NCBI GenBank assembly: GCA_027405735.1
Contig: JAPEHQ010000015.1
Coordinates: 1,116,001-1,180,000, forward strand
DNA from: Mucor racemosus
Lineage: Eukaryota > Mucoromycota > Mucoromycetes > Mucorales > Mucoraceae
Direction of reading: 5' to 3'
DNA: 64,000 bases
Shown: positions 36,176-47,153 of the stretch, piece by piece
Numbering within the stretch: position 1 is the stretch's first letter
How the letters are laid out: each line of letters opens with the position of its first letter
Position numbers and translations under genes: made by a program
Notes under the pieces: generated by a model
Seen by the model: the letters and a program-made list of their open reading frames with translations, nothing else
What the model was told of the DNA's origin: nothing
Database searches by the model: none

Positions 36176-36366
36176 TTATATAAAGAAAGAGAAAAAAGAA
36201 TTTGAGAAGAAAAAAAAGAAAATGTTTAGAATGTGAAAAAATAAAAAGATAAGCTATACATTTTTTTTTTTTTTTTTTGATATAAACCCCTCCTTCTATA
36301 CATAAATCCCGATCATGTGGTTTCTCAATCTCGTATTGTATATATAATATATACGAAAAAGTTTAT

Positions 36367-37167
36367 TTATGTATAATGTTCATTAACATGATGATTAACT
36401 GCCATGTCATCTCCTTCAATCATCTTTTGACAAACAGGACATTCAACACGACGCACTTGTGTACCCTTTAATAAACTACTAGCATCCACAGGAGCATGTC
36501 TAGATTGTTGTTGAAACATGTTATTGCTGTTGTTGTTGTTGTTGTTGTTGGAAGGAGTGGTGGTAGACATGCCGAAATTGGGAGGAATATAGAAATTAGA
36601 TGGATCATTTTGCTGTTGTTGATAAGGCTGTTGATAGCCAGTGTTATTATACATCATATTATTATTATTATTAGGATAATTCGTAGTATTCGGGGTTGGC
36701 ATACTATAAGGTTGATATGTGTTACCACCAGCACCAAAATTATTCATTTGAGGAGGAGTGTTAACATTGCTGGTGGTAGATGACATCAAAGAAGCATTAG
36801 ATGTATAAGGAGAATATTGTTGACTTGGAGGAGAAATAGCAGTAGAAGATGGTAGTGTAGATGAAAAAGAGTTTTGCTGGGGCAATGTTGAAGCAAAATT
36901 GCTTTGTTGAGGAGCAGGAGGAGACATCATGTTATTTTGAGGCTGTTGATATTGCCAAGATTGTTGCTGTGGTTGATCTTGCTGATAACCATATTGCGGT
37001 GTAGTCATTGTTGGAGTAGAAGAATACCCACCTCCCATATTATTATTATTATTATTATTATTATATTGATAAGGTTGTTGCTGTTGAGGTTGAGATTGAC
37101 CGCCCATACTGGGTGTCATATAACTACCTGTTTGTGGTTGTTGGCTACGAAAGGGATTATTGTCCAT
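36367..37167 (-). CDS. N/Q-rich protein with NPF motif and C-terminal zinc finger
   Basis: A single exon of 266 residues. It opens MDNNPFRSQQ: NPF is the EH-domain ligand motif found in endocytic adaptors. Residues 10-220 are low-complexity, rich in Gln, Asn, Pro, Ser and Tyr (prion-like). The last 30 residues hold CPVCQKMIEGDDMAVNHHVNEHY, a C-x2-C-x12-H-x3-H zinc finger resembling ubiquitin-binding UBZ fingers. This combination suggests a ubiquitin-linked endocytic or condensate role, by inference only. The plus-strand frames over this gene are shadows created by the repeats. Confidence 0.75.
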   Translation of the reverse strand: MDNNPFRSQQPQTGSYMTPSMGGQSQPQQQQPYQYNNNNNNNNMGGGYSSTPTMTTPQYGYQQDQPQQQSWQYQQPQNNMMSPPAPQQSNFASTLPQQNSFSSTLPSSTAISPPSQQYSPYTSNASLMSSTTSNVNTPPQMNNFGAGGNTYQPYSMPTPNTTNYPNNNNNMMYNNTGYQQPYQQQQNDPSNFYIPPNFGMSTTTPSNNNNNNNSNNMFQQQSRHAPVDASSLLKGTQVRRVECPVCQKMIEGDDMAVNHHVNEHYT

Positions 37168-37595
37168 GATAAAATGTTACCAAGAAAAAGGGAGAAAAAG
37201 AAAAAAGAAAAAGAAAACTTTTATTACGGTGGTTCCAGTTGTTTCTAATGCGGCGCGGTAGAGCGAAAGGAAAACGGTGCAACAATTACGTCGTTTACAT
37301 GAATATACGGCAGCTCATTGTCTCAGCCTCCCTCCCCTTTCTCCTTGTCTTTTCAAGTATCCAATACAATAGGCGCATCGACAATGTCTTGGGCCTGCTG
37401 ACCATTCTGTCTTTTACAGAGCATTTGATTTTTAAGCATACATATTTCATGCTTATGTATCCATTCAATAGCATTTTGGTACCACACAAACTTTATCTCG
37501 ACGTCATCAACTCCCACAATGAATGCTTTTACATTATGTTAAATTCTCTGTGAAGCATTTATTTTATCTTTTTCTTCTTTCTTTATTAAATTATC
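37168..37595. promoter_or_regulatory. shared upstream region of two divergent genes
   Basis: 428 bp between the N/Q-rich gene (minus) and the HMG-box gene (plus). Its centre is less A/T-rich than most spacers here (gcggcgcggtagagcg near 37250), and both ends carry A- or T-rich tracts next to the start codons. Confidence 0.45.
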
Positions 37596-38358
37596 ATGTC
37601 TCTTATCAAAGCATTTGGTTCCTTGACTATTCAATCGCGTTCATTTGTATCCGCTCGTTCTCTTCATCCCAAGAAGTTTACTAGCAGTAAGTAATCGTTT
37701 TCTTTTAATTCATCAAGTTTCAAATCTGAAATGTTATTATTTATAGTTTTATCAAACGTTCCTACAAGACCTCGTAGCGCATGGCAAATTTATTTGCGCG
37801 AAAACATCAACAAATACAAATTCCCTAATGGCAAAATTGATATGAAGAAAGCTACCATTGAATCAGGTGCTATTTGGAAATCTATGGGGGAAGCTCAAAA
37901 GAAGGTTTGTAAACATTGGTGTGATTTTGATTGATTAGGATTGGTTTAATTGACAATGATCCCCTATCAAAATATAGATCTATCAAGACACCTACGAAGC
38001 TGAAGCAAAAGCTCACGATGAAAGCGTAAAAAAAGCATTAAACAGTGCTACACCAAAGCAATTCAAAGACGAAAACGATTTAAGAAAAAAGTACAAATTG
38101 GCCCCTTTAAAAGATCCTAGACACCCCAAGAAGCCAAAAAATAGTTTCTTATTATACATTGATCATCTTAGAGCTATTAACGATCCTGCTGTTGCCTCAA
38201 AAGATTGTACAGTTCAAATTTCTGAAGCTGCAAAGAAATATAAAACCCTCAGTGAAAGCGAACTCCAGACATACAAAGATAAATCAAAGGATTCTTATGA
38301 TCAATTTAACAAAGACTTGAAAAAGTACTATCAAGATGCTGGTTTGATAGATCAGTAA
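37596..38358 (+). CDS. mitochondrial HMG-box protein (Abf2/TFAM-like)
   Basis: Three exons, 37596-37686, 37747-37904 and 37978-38358, giving 209 residues. Exon 1 encodes a Ser/Arg-rich, acid-free N-terminus (MSLIKAFGSLTIQSRSFVSA), typical of a mitochondrial presequence. The mature part has two HMG-box-like units: RPRSAWQIYLRENINKYKF...IWKSMGEAQKKIY, then PKKPKNSFLLYIDHLRA...YKTLSESELQTYKDK. Abf2/TFAM proteins bend and package mitochondrial DNA. The presequence and the two boxes favour this over a nuclear HMG protein. The first box starts straight after the presequence exon. Confidence 0.82.
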
Positions 38359-38884
38359 ACGCATATTCATAATAAATGCTTTTTTTTTAAAAAAAAAAAA
38401 CTTGACAGATGGTGGAGGAGCAAAAATTTTTAGAATGTCGGAAGATAGTGGTGGTTTTTGAAGAGTTTTTTCAGAATGAAGAAGCCATTATGCATTATGA
38501 TAAGTAATGATTCAAAATAAACACTACATGTTGCTTTTTCCTTTTGTATTTTTGGTTTCTGAAGTTCATTGTTGAAAAGTAAACATTTATCAAAAATAAA
38601 GTTAATTTGTATTTTTTCCTTCAGTTTGATTGTTGCTGGGGTCATTCAGTACTTTGTTAATCTACTTTTTAATATATAAATCAAATATTTCTATCAAATC
38701 TTTGCAAATAAAGGTACAATGTTGTAAATTTGTAGAACATCTTGCTATATTGATAATAATGATACCATTGGGAACCATCAAAATATGTAGTCGCCTGCCG
38801 GAGTAAGCAATGTAAAATATTTAGTTCTAGCCGCAGAAAAGATATTTTTCTCTTCTTGTTCAATCAAGATACATATATCAGAAA

Positions 38885-39906
38885 ATGAAGTAAGGAAACA
38901 ACATGTAATATATAGCCTTGAATATTCAAATATACTGTATAGTGTTGTAAAAGAGATTCAACGAATCAATCAAAGAGAAATAACCAGTGGTTCATGGTCT
39001 GATTCTGGTTCATGGCACAATCAATATAAAAATTCTGCTTGGATATATGCAGGTGGTTTGCCTTATGATTTAACAGAGGGCGATATCGTTTGTATTTTCT
39101 CTCAGTAATGTATTATCAGCATACTTCATTGTTTGAAAACTAATTGTTTCATTATAGATATGGCGAGATCATTCATGTCGAACTCATTCGCGACCAAAAA
39201 ACAGGCAAGTCTAAAGGTTTTGCTTTTCTACAATATGAGGATCAGCGAAGTACCATTTTAGCTGTTGATAATTTGAATGGTGCCAATGTAAGCAAAATCA
39301 AACAAAAAACGCTCAATTGGCTGATAAAATGTAGGTTCTCGGTCGTACAATTCGTGTAGATCATTCACATACAGGCCCTAAAAAGCACAAAAAGCAAGGT
39401 GAAGAGGATGATTCAGAGGATGATCAACCAAAAATGAATGTTGCCCCAGAAATGATTGAAGGTATGCTCAAGCATTTTTCGTAGAAAATGGGGAAGATTC
39501 TTATTATTTTGTAATAGTTGGCCCAGAGAAAAAATCCAAGCCGGCAAAGGTCGATATTGATGGCGATGAAGAAGATCCAATGGCAGCTTATTTCAGAGAC
39601 AAGAAGGAAAAGAAGTTGAAAAAGAAAGACAAAAGCAGCAGTAGCAATAGTAGTCGACACCACAAACATAAGAGCAGTAGAGAAAAGGATAGATCTCGAG
39701 AGGATAAATATAGATCTAGTAGGGATGATGATAGACACAGATCAAGTAGTAAACGTGAGAGATCACCTGAAGAGAGATCTCGCAGAGATGACAGAAGATC
39801 ATACAAAGAAGAGGGCAGTAGTAGTAGACGTCGTTCAAGATCTCCTCCTAGACGCCGCTCTCGATCTCCCCCTCGTCGTCGTTCTAGATCTCCTCGCCGT
39901 TATTAA
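38885..39906 (+). CDS. IST3: RBMX2/Ist3-like RRM protein with RS tail
   Basis: Five exons: 38885-38889, 38943-39104, 39158-39287, 39335-39461 and 39518-39906, 270 residues. The first coding exon is only five bases (ATGAA), yet it restores MNVVKEIQRINQRE, the conserved N-terminus of the Cwf29/Ist3/RBMX2 family, so the call is well supported. The RRM follows: WIYAGGLPYDLTEGD (RNP2 region) and KGFAFLQYED (RNP1). The C-terminus is an RS/KR-rich tail (RRRSRSPPRRRSRSP). Ist3/RBMX2 is a component of the RES complex and the activated spliceosome, helping splicing and retention of pre-mRNA in the nucleus. The tail is much longer than in budding yeast Ist3 and closer to RBMX2. Confidence 0.88.
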
Positions 39907-40091
39907 ATTCATTTTATTTTTTTATTTTTTTTGTATATGAAAATCATTATTTAAACAAACAATCCCCTAAAAAATCATAGCCCTTCCAAAATTTAGAAAA
40001 TAAAATACTTGCCATGTGTATACCGGATTATTATTACATCGGACATTCTGTATCAAAAGGTAAAAAAAGCTATTTTTGTGGCATACTGTGC

Positions 40092-40428
40092 TTCCACTCT
40101 CAATTTACCGGATGATGTTTGAAAACACCACCCATTTTTTTGAATAATTTTGGACACTTGTGCGATGTTAAATTGCCTAAAAAAATGAAATTTGGCCGAG
40201 TGTTCGAAATTAGTTTGCCCAGCAGCTCGAAAATAAATTGCCTACTTTTAAGAAAATAATTTGATCAAATATTAAAACGATTACAAAGGTTCTTTATTCA
40301 ATCATTTAGGGAATACATCGATCGAGTGCTGGATGAAATTTTGTATGTGTTCGATAAGAACATCCTCGCTGCCTTACTCAAAAAAGTGGGGCGGTGTTTT
40401 CAAACATCCGGTAAATTGAGAGTGGAAT
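40092..40428. mobile_element. TIR element (MITE-like), about 337 bp
   Basis: Terminal inverted repeats of about 48 bp: the left begins ttccactctcaatttaccgg and the right ends with its reverse complement, both continuing into tgtttgaaaacacc and a T/A run. The arms differ by a 3-bp indel and a few substitutions. The 240-bp middle is non-coding. No target-site duplication is evident (gtgc left, ttaa right), so the superfamily is undecided. Confidence 0.82.
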
Positions 40429-40680
40429 TAAAAGTGTCGTTTGCAACGATAGTAGTGATTAAGACGGCCTTTGTCTTTTTATAGCAATAGATTGCCATTG
40501 TTGATGAGCGTATAGTAAATCAATAACCACATCATAGCATTCGCATTTATAATTTCAAAAACTAATTAAATATAATCTCGCAATGAGATAAATGTGATCG
40601 ATTTTGAGTGGAAACCCAGATAAAGCTACGCAGCCCTAGTTTTGAAAGAATATATCTAAGTAATTTAAGAGCACAGCTAG

Positions 40681-40866
40681 GGATGTTGTCGAATCCAGCT
40701 TATACTAGTAGATTTGGCTGGCAAACCCCTGCTCAACACCAATGCTAAATTCAAGGAAGCCATCAAGAACTTGAAAAAGCGAAAACGATACAACAAGAGA
40801 ACCATGAATCCTATCACCTGCAAAGTAAACAAGGACTTAGATGAAGTAAATGATGCATCCAAATAA
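40681..40866 (+). pseudogene. unidentified coding remnant, Lys-rich
   Basis: A 61-codon stretch (VDLAGKPLLNTNAKFKEAIK, then KKRKRYNKRTMNP and KVNKDLDEVNDASK, stop at 40864). Its composition is more protein-like than the surrounding A/T-rich sequence. It has no start codon and stops lie just upstream. It may be the last exon of a decayed gene or transposon. I do not recognise it. Confidence 0.3.
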
Positions 40867-41052
40867 TTTATACATCTATTGATACTGTGATATTTGTTCT
40901 TAAATATTATCGAGTGCAAGGATTACTTTCTGAACTGTGCTCTTACTTTTTCTATCAACAAGGAAGAAATCGAAAGAGAGATCTTCAAGTCATCAATAAG
41001 AGCTGCTACTTATACGGAGAAGATATAAGATACGTTATTCCTATATTTATTG

Positions 41053-41159
41053 CGCATGAAGCGCAACTTCGAAACTCAATTTTCAATTATTATTTGATTT
41101 TATAAAGAATTTCAAAGAATATCTGAAACAACCCATACAAAGTAATTTAAGAAAGTGTG
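41053..41159 (+). repeat. repeat R, copy 2, left piece
   Basis: Matches about 16218-16345 of copy 1 (cttcgaaactcaatttt, aagaatttcaaagaatatctg). It is cut at a gtgtg that reappears at 46870-46874, where R resumes. The intervening 5.7 kb is a later insertion. Confidence 0.65.
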
Positions 41160-41395
41160 CACTACGGCCGACCTGTGCTGCACAAGATGATTTCGTTGTG
41201 CCCAGGTGGGTTGCACACTATAGCTTGAGCTGTTATTCCCACTGAATATGGCTAAAAAGATAACAAGAAGCACATGAGCACAACAAAAGAAACTGCACAC
41301 GAGCACAACGCTAAGCCTGTATGTGCAGAAGTATAGACTCTGTCCATGTGCATGATGACATTAATCCCATGTGTGCATGATAGTATAATTGTCCA

Positions 41396-41922
41396 TGGCG
41401 TATATTTTCAGGTTTTATAGATAATGCTTAAAAAAGAATACAATTAAAAAAGAATGAGTAATAAATCAGTTCTTCAACTATATAATAAAAACAAGATATC
41501 GTTTATTTAGATGTAAAAGTATGGCCTTTTATATTGATTTGACATTGAGATCCTGAGATGTAATTTAAGGCACTATTGAACCATTAGATCTGTTTTATAG
41601 TAATATATCAATTGAAATGGATCAATCATAATTTAACCGTTCTTTCAGAGCTTATGCGTTGTCTTGTTTCAATGCTGCGCTGAATATGCTTGGATGTTGA
41701 TTTGATAGCTACTTGATTGATTAACCGCTGGGATGAAATAACATGGTGTCATAATTGAGGTCCAAGCGTTCTTGGTAATTATTGTATTATACTTAGTACG
41801 CTAGGAGTTTCTTATATCCGATATCAAGACTGTGCACTTCAATACATGTCGTAGTCAATAGATTGTAAGATATATTGATACTGTAGAAGTTGATAACATA
41901 TGGTACTTGGTGGTATACAACA
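41396..41922 (-). mobile_element. LTR, family 3 (copy B), at a recombination junction
   Basis: About 527 bp, TGGCGTATATTTTC...TATACAACA, closely similar to 42518-43045. Its outer flanks differ (gtcca / cagta), with no target-site duplication. The right flank matches the flank of copy A at 24578, while the left flank is CACTA-like subterminal sequence. The simplest reading is ectopic exchange between two LTR copies. Confidence 0.7.
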
Positions 41923-42344
41923 CAGTATGACATATGTTTCATATTTTTGCCAATGTTTACTCTTCCAAAAGAAGCCGAACAATCTCCGGAAGCGGCCATC
42001 TAATAATATTTCCAAGCTTTAAATTTCTAGAAGAAGTCACCGGACAGCCCGGATGCGGTTGTTTAAATATTCCAAACAGCTATAAGATGCAGGTATCAAA
42101 ATTTCTGACAAAAATTAAGGTTCGACTGTATTGCTATTAATTATTCAAAGGCTTATTTTAAGTAAAACATAAATACAACCTACAACAACATTATTAGCCT
42201 AATAACGGATTTAACTTGAAACGTATAAGATGATACAACCGGATTCAAAAAAGTCCGTAAAATCACAAATTTAAAGGATTTATATATAAAATTAAAATCA
42301 CTACGGCCGACCTATGCTGCACAAGATGATTCTGTTGTGCAAGG

Positions 42345-43149
42345 TGTAATGATCTGTAATTTTGGACTAACAACAAAGGTGGATAATATGCTTATAGATA
42401 TTATTCTTGTTATTATAAATTGGTGATCATTGGATTGATGAAGGTTGGTGTTCTTATTTGTAAATTAGATATTTATTAGTGAATAAATAAAAGTAAATGG
42501 AGTGTAACAAGACAGATTGTCGTAGATTTTCAGGATTGATAAATAGTACTTAAAAAAAATACAATTATAAAAGAACGAGTAATTAATCAGTTCTTCAACT
42601 GTATAATAAAAACAAGATATCGTTTATTTAGATGTAAAAGTATGGCCTTTTATATTGATTTGACATTGAGATTCTGAGATGTAATTTAAGGCACTACTGA
42701 ACCATTAGATCTGTTTCATAGTAACCTATGGATTGAAATGGATCAATCATAATTTAACCGTTCTTGCAGAGCTTCTGAGTTGTCTTGTTTCAATGCTGCG
42801 CTAAATGTACTTGGATGTTGATTTGATAGCTACTTGATTGATTAACCGCTGGGATGAAATGGTATGGTGTCATAATTGAGGTTCAAGCGTTCTTGGTAAT
42901 TATTGGATTAAACTTGATACGCTAGGAGTTTCTTATATCCGATATCAAGACTTGCACTTCAATACATGTCGTAGTCAATAGATTGTAAGATGTATTGATA
43001 TTGTAGAAGGTGATAATGTATGATACTAGTAGGTGGAATACAACACAGATAAATCTACAAGGGATCATGTAATGATTTCCTTGTAGTATTTATATAAGGA
43101 ATGAGGCAAGGTTTTGCATGAATGAAACTGAAATGTTAGACTCATTACA
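42345..43149 (-). mobile_element. LTR, family 4, split by a nested LTR
   Basis: TGTAATGATCTG...GACTCATTACA with a near-perfect duplication (caagg / ccagg). Removing the nested insert and its 5-bp duplication leaves 272 bp, the same length as the solo copy at 25642-25913. It lies within the subterminal part of CACTA-like copy 2. Confidence 0.82.
42518..43045 (-). mobile_element. solo LTR, family 3 (copy C), nested
   Basis: 528 bp, TGTCGTAGATTTTC...GAATACAACA, with an exact 5-bp duplication cagat (42513-42517 and 43046-43050). The uninterrupted target, caggcagataaatcc on the reverse strand, is preserved in the family 4 LTR at 25642-25913. On the minus strand it has TATAAAAGGCC and then AATAAACGATATC. 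Confidence 0.9.
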
Positions 43150-45608
43150 CCAGGTGGGCTGCACATTATAACCTGACGAGTTGTTGCACCCACTGAATTA
43201 TGGCTAAAAAGATAACATGATGCACATGGGCACAACAAAAAAAACTGCACACAAATATAACGAAAAGAAGCCTGTATGTGCAGAATTATAGATTCTGTCC
43301 GTGTGCATGATATTAACCCCATATATGCATAATAGTAGAATTGCCCATAAGCATACCGTTATTTCTATTTGTGCATAATAATAAAATCTAACCATGAGCG
43401 TAATGAGCTAATCGTATGGACACAAATTGGTTTGTAATATGAGCATTGTGCCGTTCTCAAAATTCCATTCCATTCTTTATTGAAATGGGTTTTTAAACTA
43501 CACTTGCTTTTATTAATATACATTGTAGACAATACAATTCAATGAATTGTTGATGTAGAGCAATACATGCAAGAGCCAATATATTTACGATTATTATCAT
43601 TTGTAAATATGTTTATAGCTATAATGTTTACAGCAACAATGGTTTTTGCTCGAGCATAAACTTAAATAATACTTAATGCTTAAATTGATATGCAAGTCAA
43701 ATCTAAGATTATACCGTATATGTTAGGATGTTACTTTATCACTCATAAAATTTAAACAAATTAACCTTCTTTAAGCTTACTATTTTAGTTTACGATTGTC
43801 AGCTTTAAAAAGATTTTTTTCAAGTATACAGTAGCTACAATCAAATCTAATGGTTATTAGACAAAACATTAGATTATTCTTTGTTTTGTTTCTATATCAT
43901 TTGAAATTTTATCACTTTTCTGAAACATTTCGTGGGTTTTTAACCACTTCTAGCTTTTCATTGAGTAGATGTAAATATCATTGCCTTCGATTTGATCTGG
44001 TAATCAGGAAATATATCCAAAAATACAGTAGTAAATAATGATATTTGATCTTAGAATGCAGTTAAATGAAAATATCAGCCTCTAATAATATAATAGCGGC
44101 TGCTACCTCCTATATTAAAGACATTAGTCCTTTATGTTAGCATGCGTATTCAGATAAAAGAAAAGTGTTACGCCAGGATATTATATCAATCTCAAAGCTA
44201 AAATATGTACTAAATAATTTATTAAAAATAAAGGAAAACTGTTATAAAATGAAAGAGCACACTAAAACTAAAGAACTTTATTATAAGATCGAAACATCTT
44301 CTTTTATATTCACTTTCTCTAATTATATGACCAGTCTCAAATGAGTCTATTTATATATATATATATATCCAATCAAGTCTAGGTGACACACACTAGTTCA
44401 ACATTCCTCAATACGTACAGTATAAACTGAGCTTTATAACATAATGCACAGTAATGTAGAACTTAACATATAAAACTGTGTCGTAATCTTAACCAAGAAA
44501 TGCACCCACATCTGTGGATGCAACAAAAAGAATATGAGCTTGATAGTCTGATATGCCTTATCATACGGTGAATAATATCCTTAGAATATGAAAACAAAAA
44601 GAGAAAAACAACACACGACGTAGAAAAAGATTTTCAAGGCTTTACATTATTTACCGCATTTAAAACCCTGCTAATGGCACATTTCAGCCAATGTAAAAGC
44701 AGCATTACAGCGCATCAACCCATAAACTAAGTAAAATAGGCAATATCTGCTATCATAGAAGCATACATTTTTCTACTAGAAAAACTGTCTGCCATATCAT
44801 GGATTTATTAAAAAATTGCAAAAACGAGCCCGTAGAGCGACGCCATAATTGAGCATAGCAAGATTGACCGGCTAATAAGTCTCTTATTCTATGGTATATA
44901 TCTAAGTTTTAAATAAAAGGCGTTTTTTTTTTAACTTTTCTTATATTTAACCACGTACGGTCTGAATATTCAAATTTTGTAGCGGACATTTTTGGGACTC
45001 ATTTTATCCTTACCAACACTCGTGATTTTGATCAAAAAACAGAAAAATCAAGTTTTGATACAAAAATCAACGTTTAAATATACTACATTGTGAGAGAAAG
45101 TTGTAGCTATAGATAATACAAGTTTTATAAAAGCTTAATATTAAATGTTAAGTAATGAAACTTAGCATTTTTGGCCCAAAAACGGTTTTTTGATTAAAGG
45201 ATTTTCATGTAATATTTTGCAATAAAACGGGTTGTGATTTTTTATTGATCAAATAGAGCGCTAAATCCTGTATATGTGTGTATTTTTTGTTTTTATAATT
45301 GGTAGTATAATTAACTCTAGATTTGCAAAATCAGAAAAAAAAAATTAAAAAATGTCAAAATTGATGATCTGGACAAGAATAATTTTTGAAATTAATATTC
45401 CGCTTATAAGCCTTGTAAGTCTTAAAAATAAGAGATTTTATAATACTTGAGAACTTTTTTAAGAATTTACGATGGTGTATCCACTTGATTCAAGCTAATT
45501 ACTGTAAACCTTTATATATGTTAATATTGTGTGATGGTTTATTTGATGATAATATAGTCTTACTTTATCGTTATTGCGCTAGAGGTAATTTACATTGAGT
45601 TTTTTTTT

Positions 45609-45717
45609 ACTCGTACTTCTCCAATATCATAAACATAAACATGGCCATCACTGGAACCTATTGCCGCCTTTTACCCTCTTTGTCCCAAGCCAATTTATTC
45701 AATGCTTTTTTACCAGA
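45609..45717 (-). pseudogene. captured WD40 / dynein-intermediate-chain-like fragment, second copy
   Basis: Counterpart of 21320-21421: ALNKLAWDKEGK, then after a one-base deletion AIGSSDGHVYVYDIGE. The GSSDG and YDIGE residues are closer to dynein intermediate chain C-termini than in copy 1. The frameshift shows that it is not translated as such. Confidence 0.5.
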
Positions 45718-46082
45718 ATAAACTTACTTTGGATTTATAAAAATTGATTTATTAGTAAAACCAATTATTAATAACAAGCTAATAAGTAATAAATATAGTA
45801 TGCTACAAAAACGTAATTATAAAAAGCGATAGGAAATACAATTATAACTCTTCTAAGTTTATTAAAGGTATTAAGTAAAGCAACGATCCATCTACTCGAT
45901 GGATCATTGTGGTATTTATATTAAATGTCTAATTCAAATTACTAACGCAGTAATTTGATCATCTTGGTTTTAAAGCTGATGGGAAAAGGAATCAGCAATT
46001 ACTAATTCAGGGTATACAATTATTTATAATTGTTGTTTGTAATTTTAAATTATACTTGAGTTTCTATATTTCATAATCTTGG

Positions 46083-46133
46083 TTCTCACACCAAATTCAT
46101 GTTATTCATTACTAATTCAATTTGGTGTGTGAA
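46083..46133. repeat. inverted repeat with 21-nt loop
   Basis: Arms ttctcacaccaaatt (46083-46097) and aatttggtgtgtgaa (46119-46133) pair with one mismatch. It lies in the roughly 360-bp block that copy 1 of the CACTA-like element lacks, so it may belong to a separate small insertion. Confidence 0.6.
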
Positions 46134-46869
46134 AGACTGCCAGTAGTTCAAATCATGGTGTTCCTTTGATAGTTGGTAGTGATATACAAAATATACGACA
46201 ACATCTTGTCTTCCTCTTCTTAGCTGTTGGCCACTAAATAGAAATAAATGTTTTTAGAAACTAAATAGACTAACATGAGTTTATTCATTCAAATCAAGTC
46301 AATACTATACATTCTTTTATAATCACCAGTTTTTCTCCAGGTAAATATCGACTTTAGACCAAAAAAGCATTGATTATAAAGTAGATAATGGAACAAAATG
46401 ATTAAGTCCTGTGGACGCTTTTTTTGTTCGCGAAAGATATTATAATGCGCCCTAACATTAACAATTAATAATTTATTTCCAAATAAACAATAGGAAAAAC
46501 ATGTACTTGTACCTGCTACTTGATTTCAGTTTATAAAAAAATATTAGTCTTTCTTGTTGTCGTTGTTTCCATTTGGCCCACGAAAGTAGAGTATGGGCAG
46601 AACTCTTTCAAACCCCAAATTTCAAATTGATATACCTCGTCAATAAGGCAATTCTGTTGAATCAAGAGTAACTCACATCTGTTTTAAACCATTCAAATTA
46701 TCTTCGTTATTAATTATATTATGATTGATATACTTTAATAAATTGACTAAAACACCTTGATCTCATTGCGCTGATCATCTGGGCTGCCTGATCTGCACAA
46801 ATGTGTTTATTCTGCGCATCTGTGCAGATCATTATGCCCATGGGAAGCATCATAGTTCGGCCATCAGTG

Positions 46870-47153
46870 GTGTGCATTCATTTCTCTACTTCCACAGCAA
46901 CTCGGGGATGGTGAAACTTTTATAATTCTGTAGGTTAACACTAGACCTACCTATCATTGCAACGGGGGGAAGCCATTTGTGTTATTATTTCAGTTTGGAT
47001 CCATATTCGTCGAGAACTGGTGAGCTTTTTTTACTGACCTTAGTAGACGTATAGTAAATAGCAGGTAGCCAACATCTGTTCAAACTTCCTGAATGCATAA
47101 TGACCCATGGAAGCTGATATATACCTGAAATACTCGTAATATCTACTCACATC
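46870..47153 (+). repeat. repeat R, copy 2, middle piece
   Basis: Resumes R after the composite insertion: ttcatttctctacttccacagcaactcgg parallels 16350-16378, and the caacggggg and ggatccatattcg segments follow. It is interrupted again at 47154 by a family 2 LTR. Confidence 0.65.

Larger units (their letters stand above)
41160..46869 (-). mobile_element. composite insertion ended by CACTA-like termini, flanked by GTGTG
   Basis: Left end CACTACGGCCGACCTG, right end GGCCATCAGTG (reverse complement CACTGATGGCCGAAC), flanked by a direct duplication gtgtg (41155-41159 and 46870-46874). CACTA elements make 3-bp duplications, so the match may extend by chance. Inside are a terminal piece of one copy (41160-41395), an LTR (41396-41922), host-like sequence, and an almost complete second copy (42299-46869). 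This suggests recombination between two element copies through the LTR. Confidence 0.65.
42299..46869 (-). mobile_element. CACTA-ended DNA transposon, copy 2 (inverted relative to copy 1)
   Basis: Reverse complement of 19922-23856 over nearly the full length, beginning cactacggccgacctatgc. It differs by its own insertions: LTR family 4 at 42345-43149, and about 360 bp of unrelated sequence near 45800-46160 that copy 1 lacks. Long non-coding blocks are well conserved between the copies (for example 44330-45480 with 21540-22560). No transposase frame survives. Confidence 0.72.

Noticed and set aside
36496..37248. Plus-strand frames rich in Ile, Leu, Val and Arg
   Set aside because: Antisense shadows of the CAA/AAT repeats in the N/Q-rich gene.
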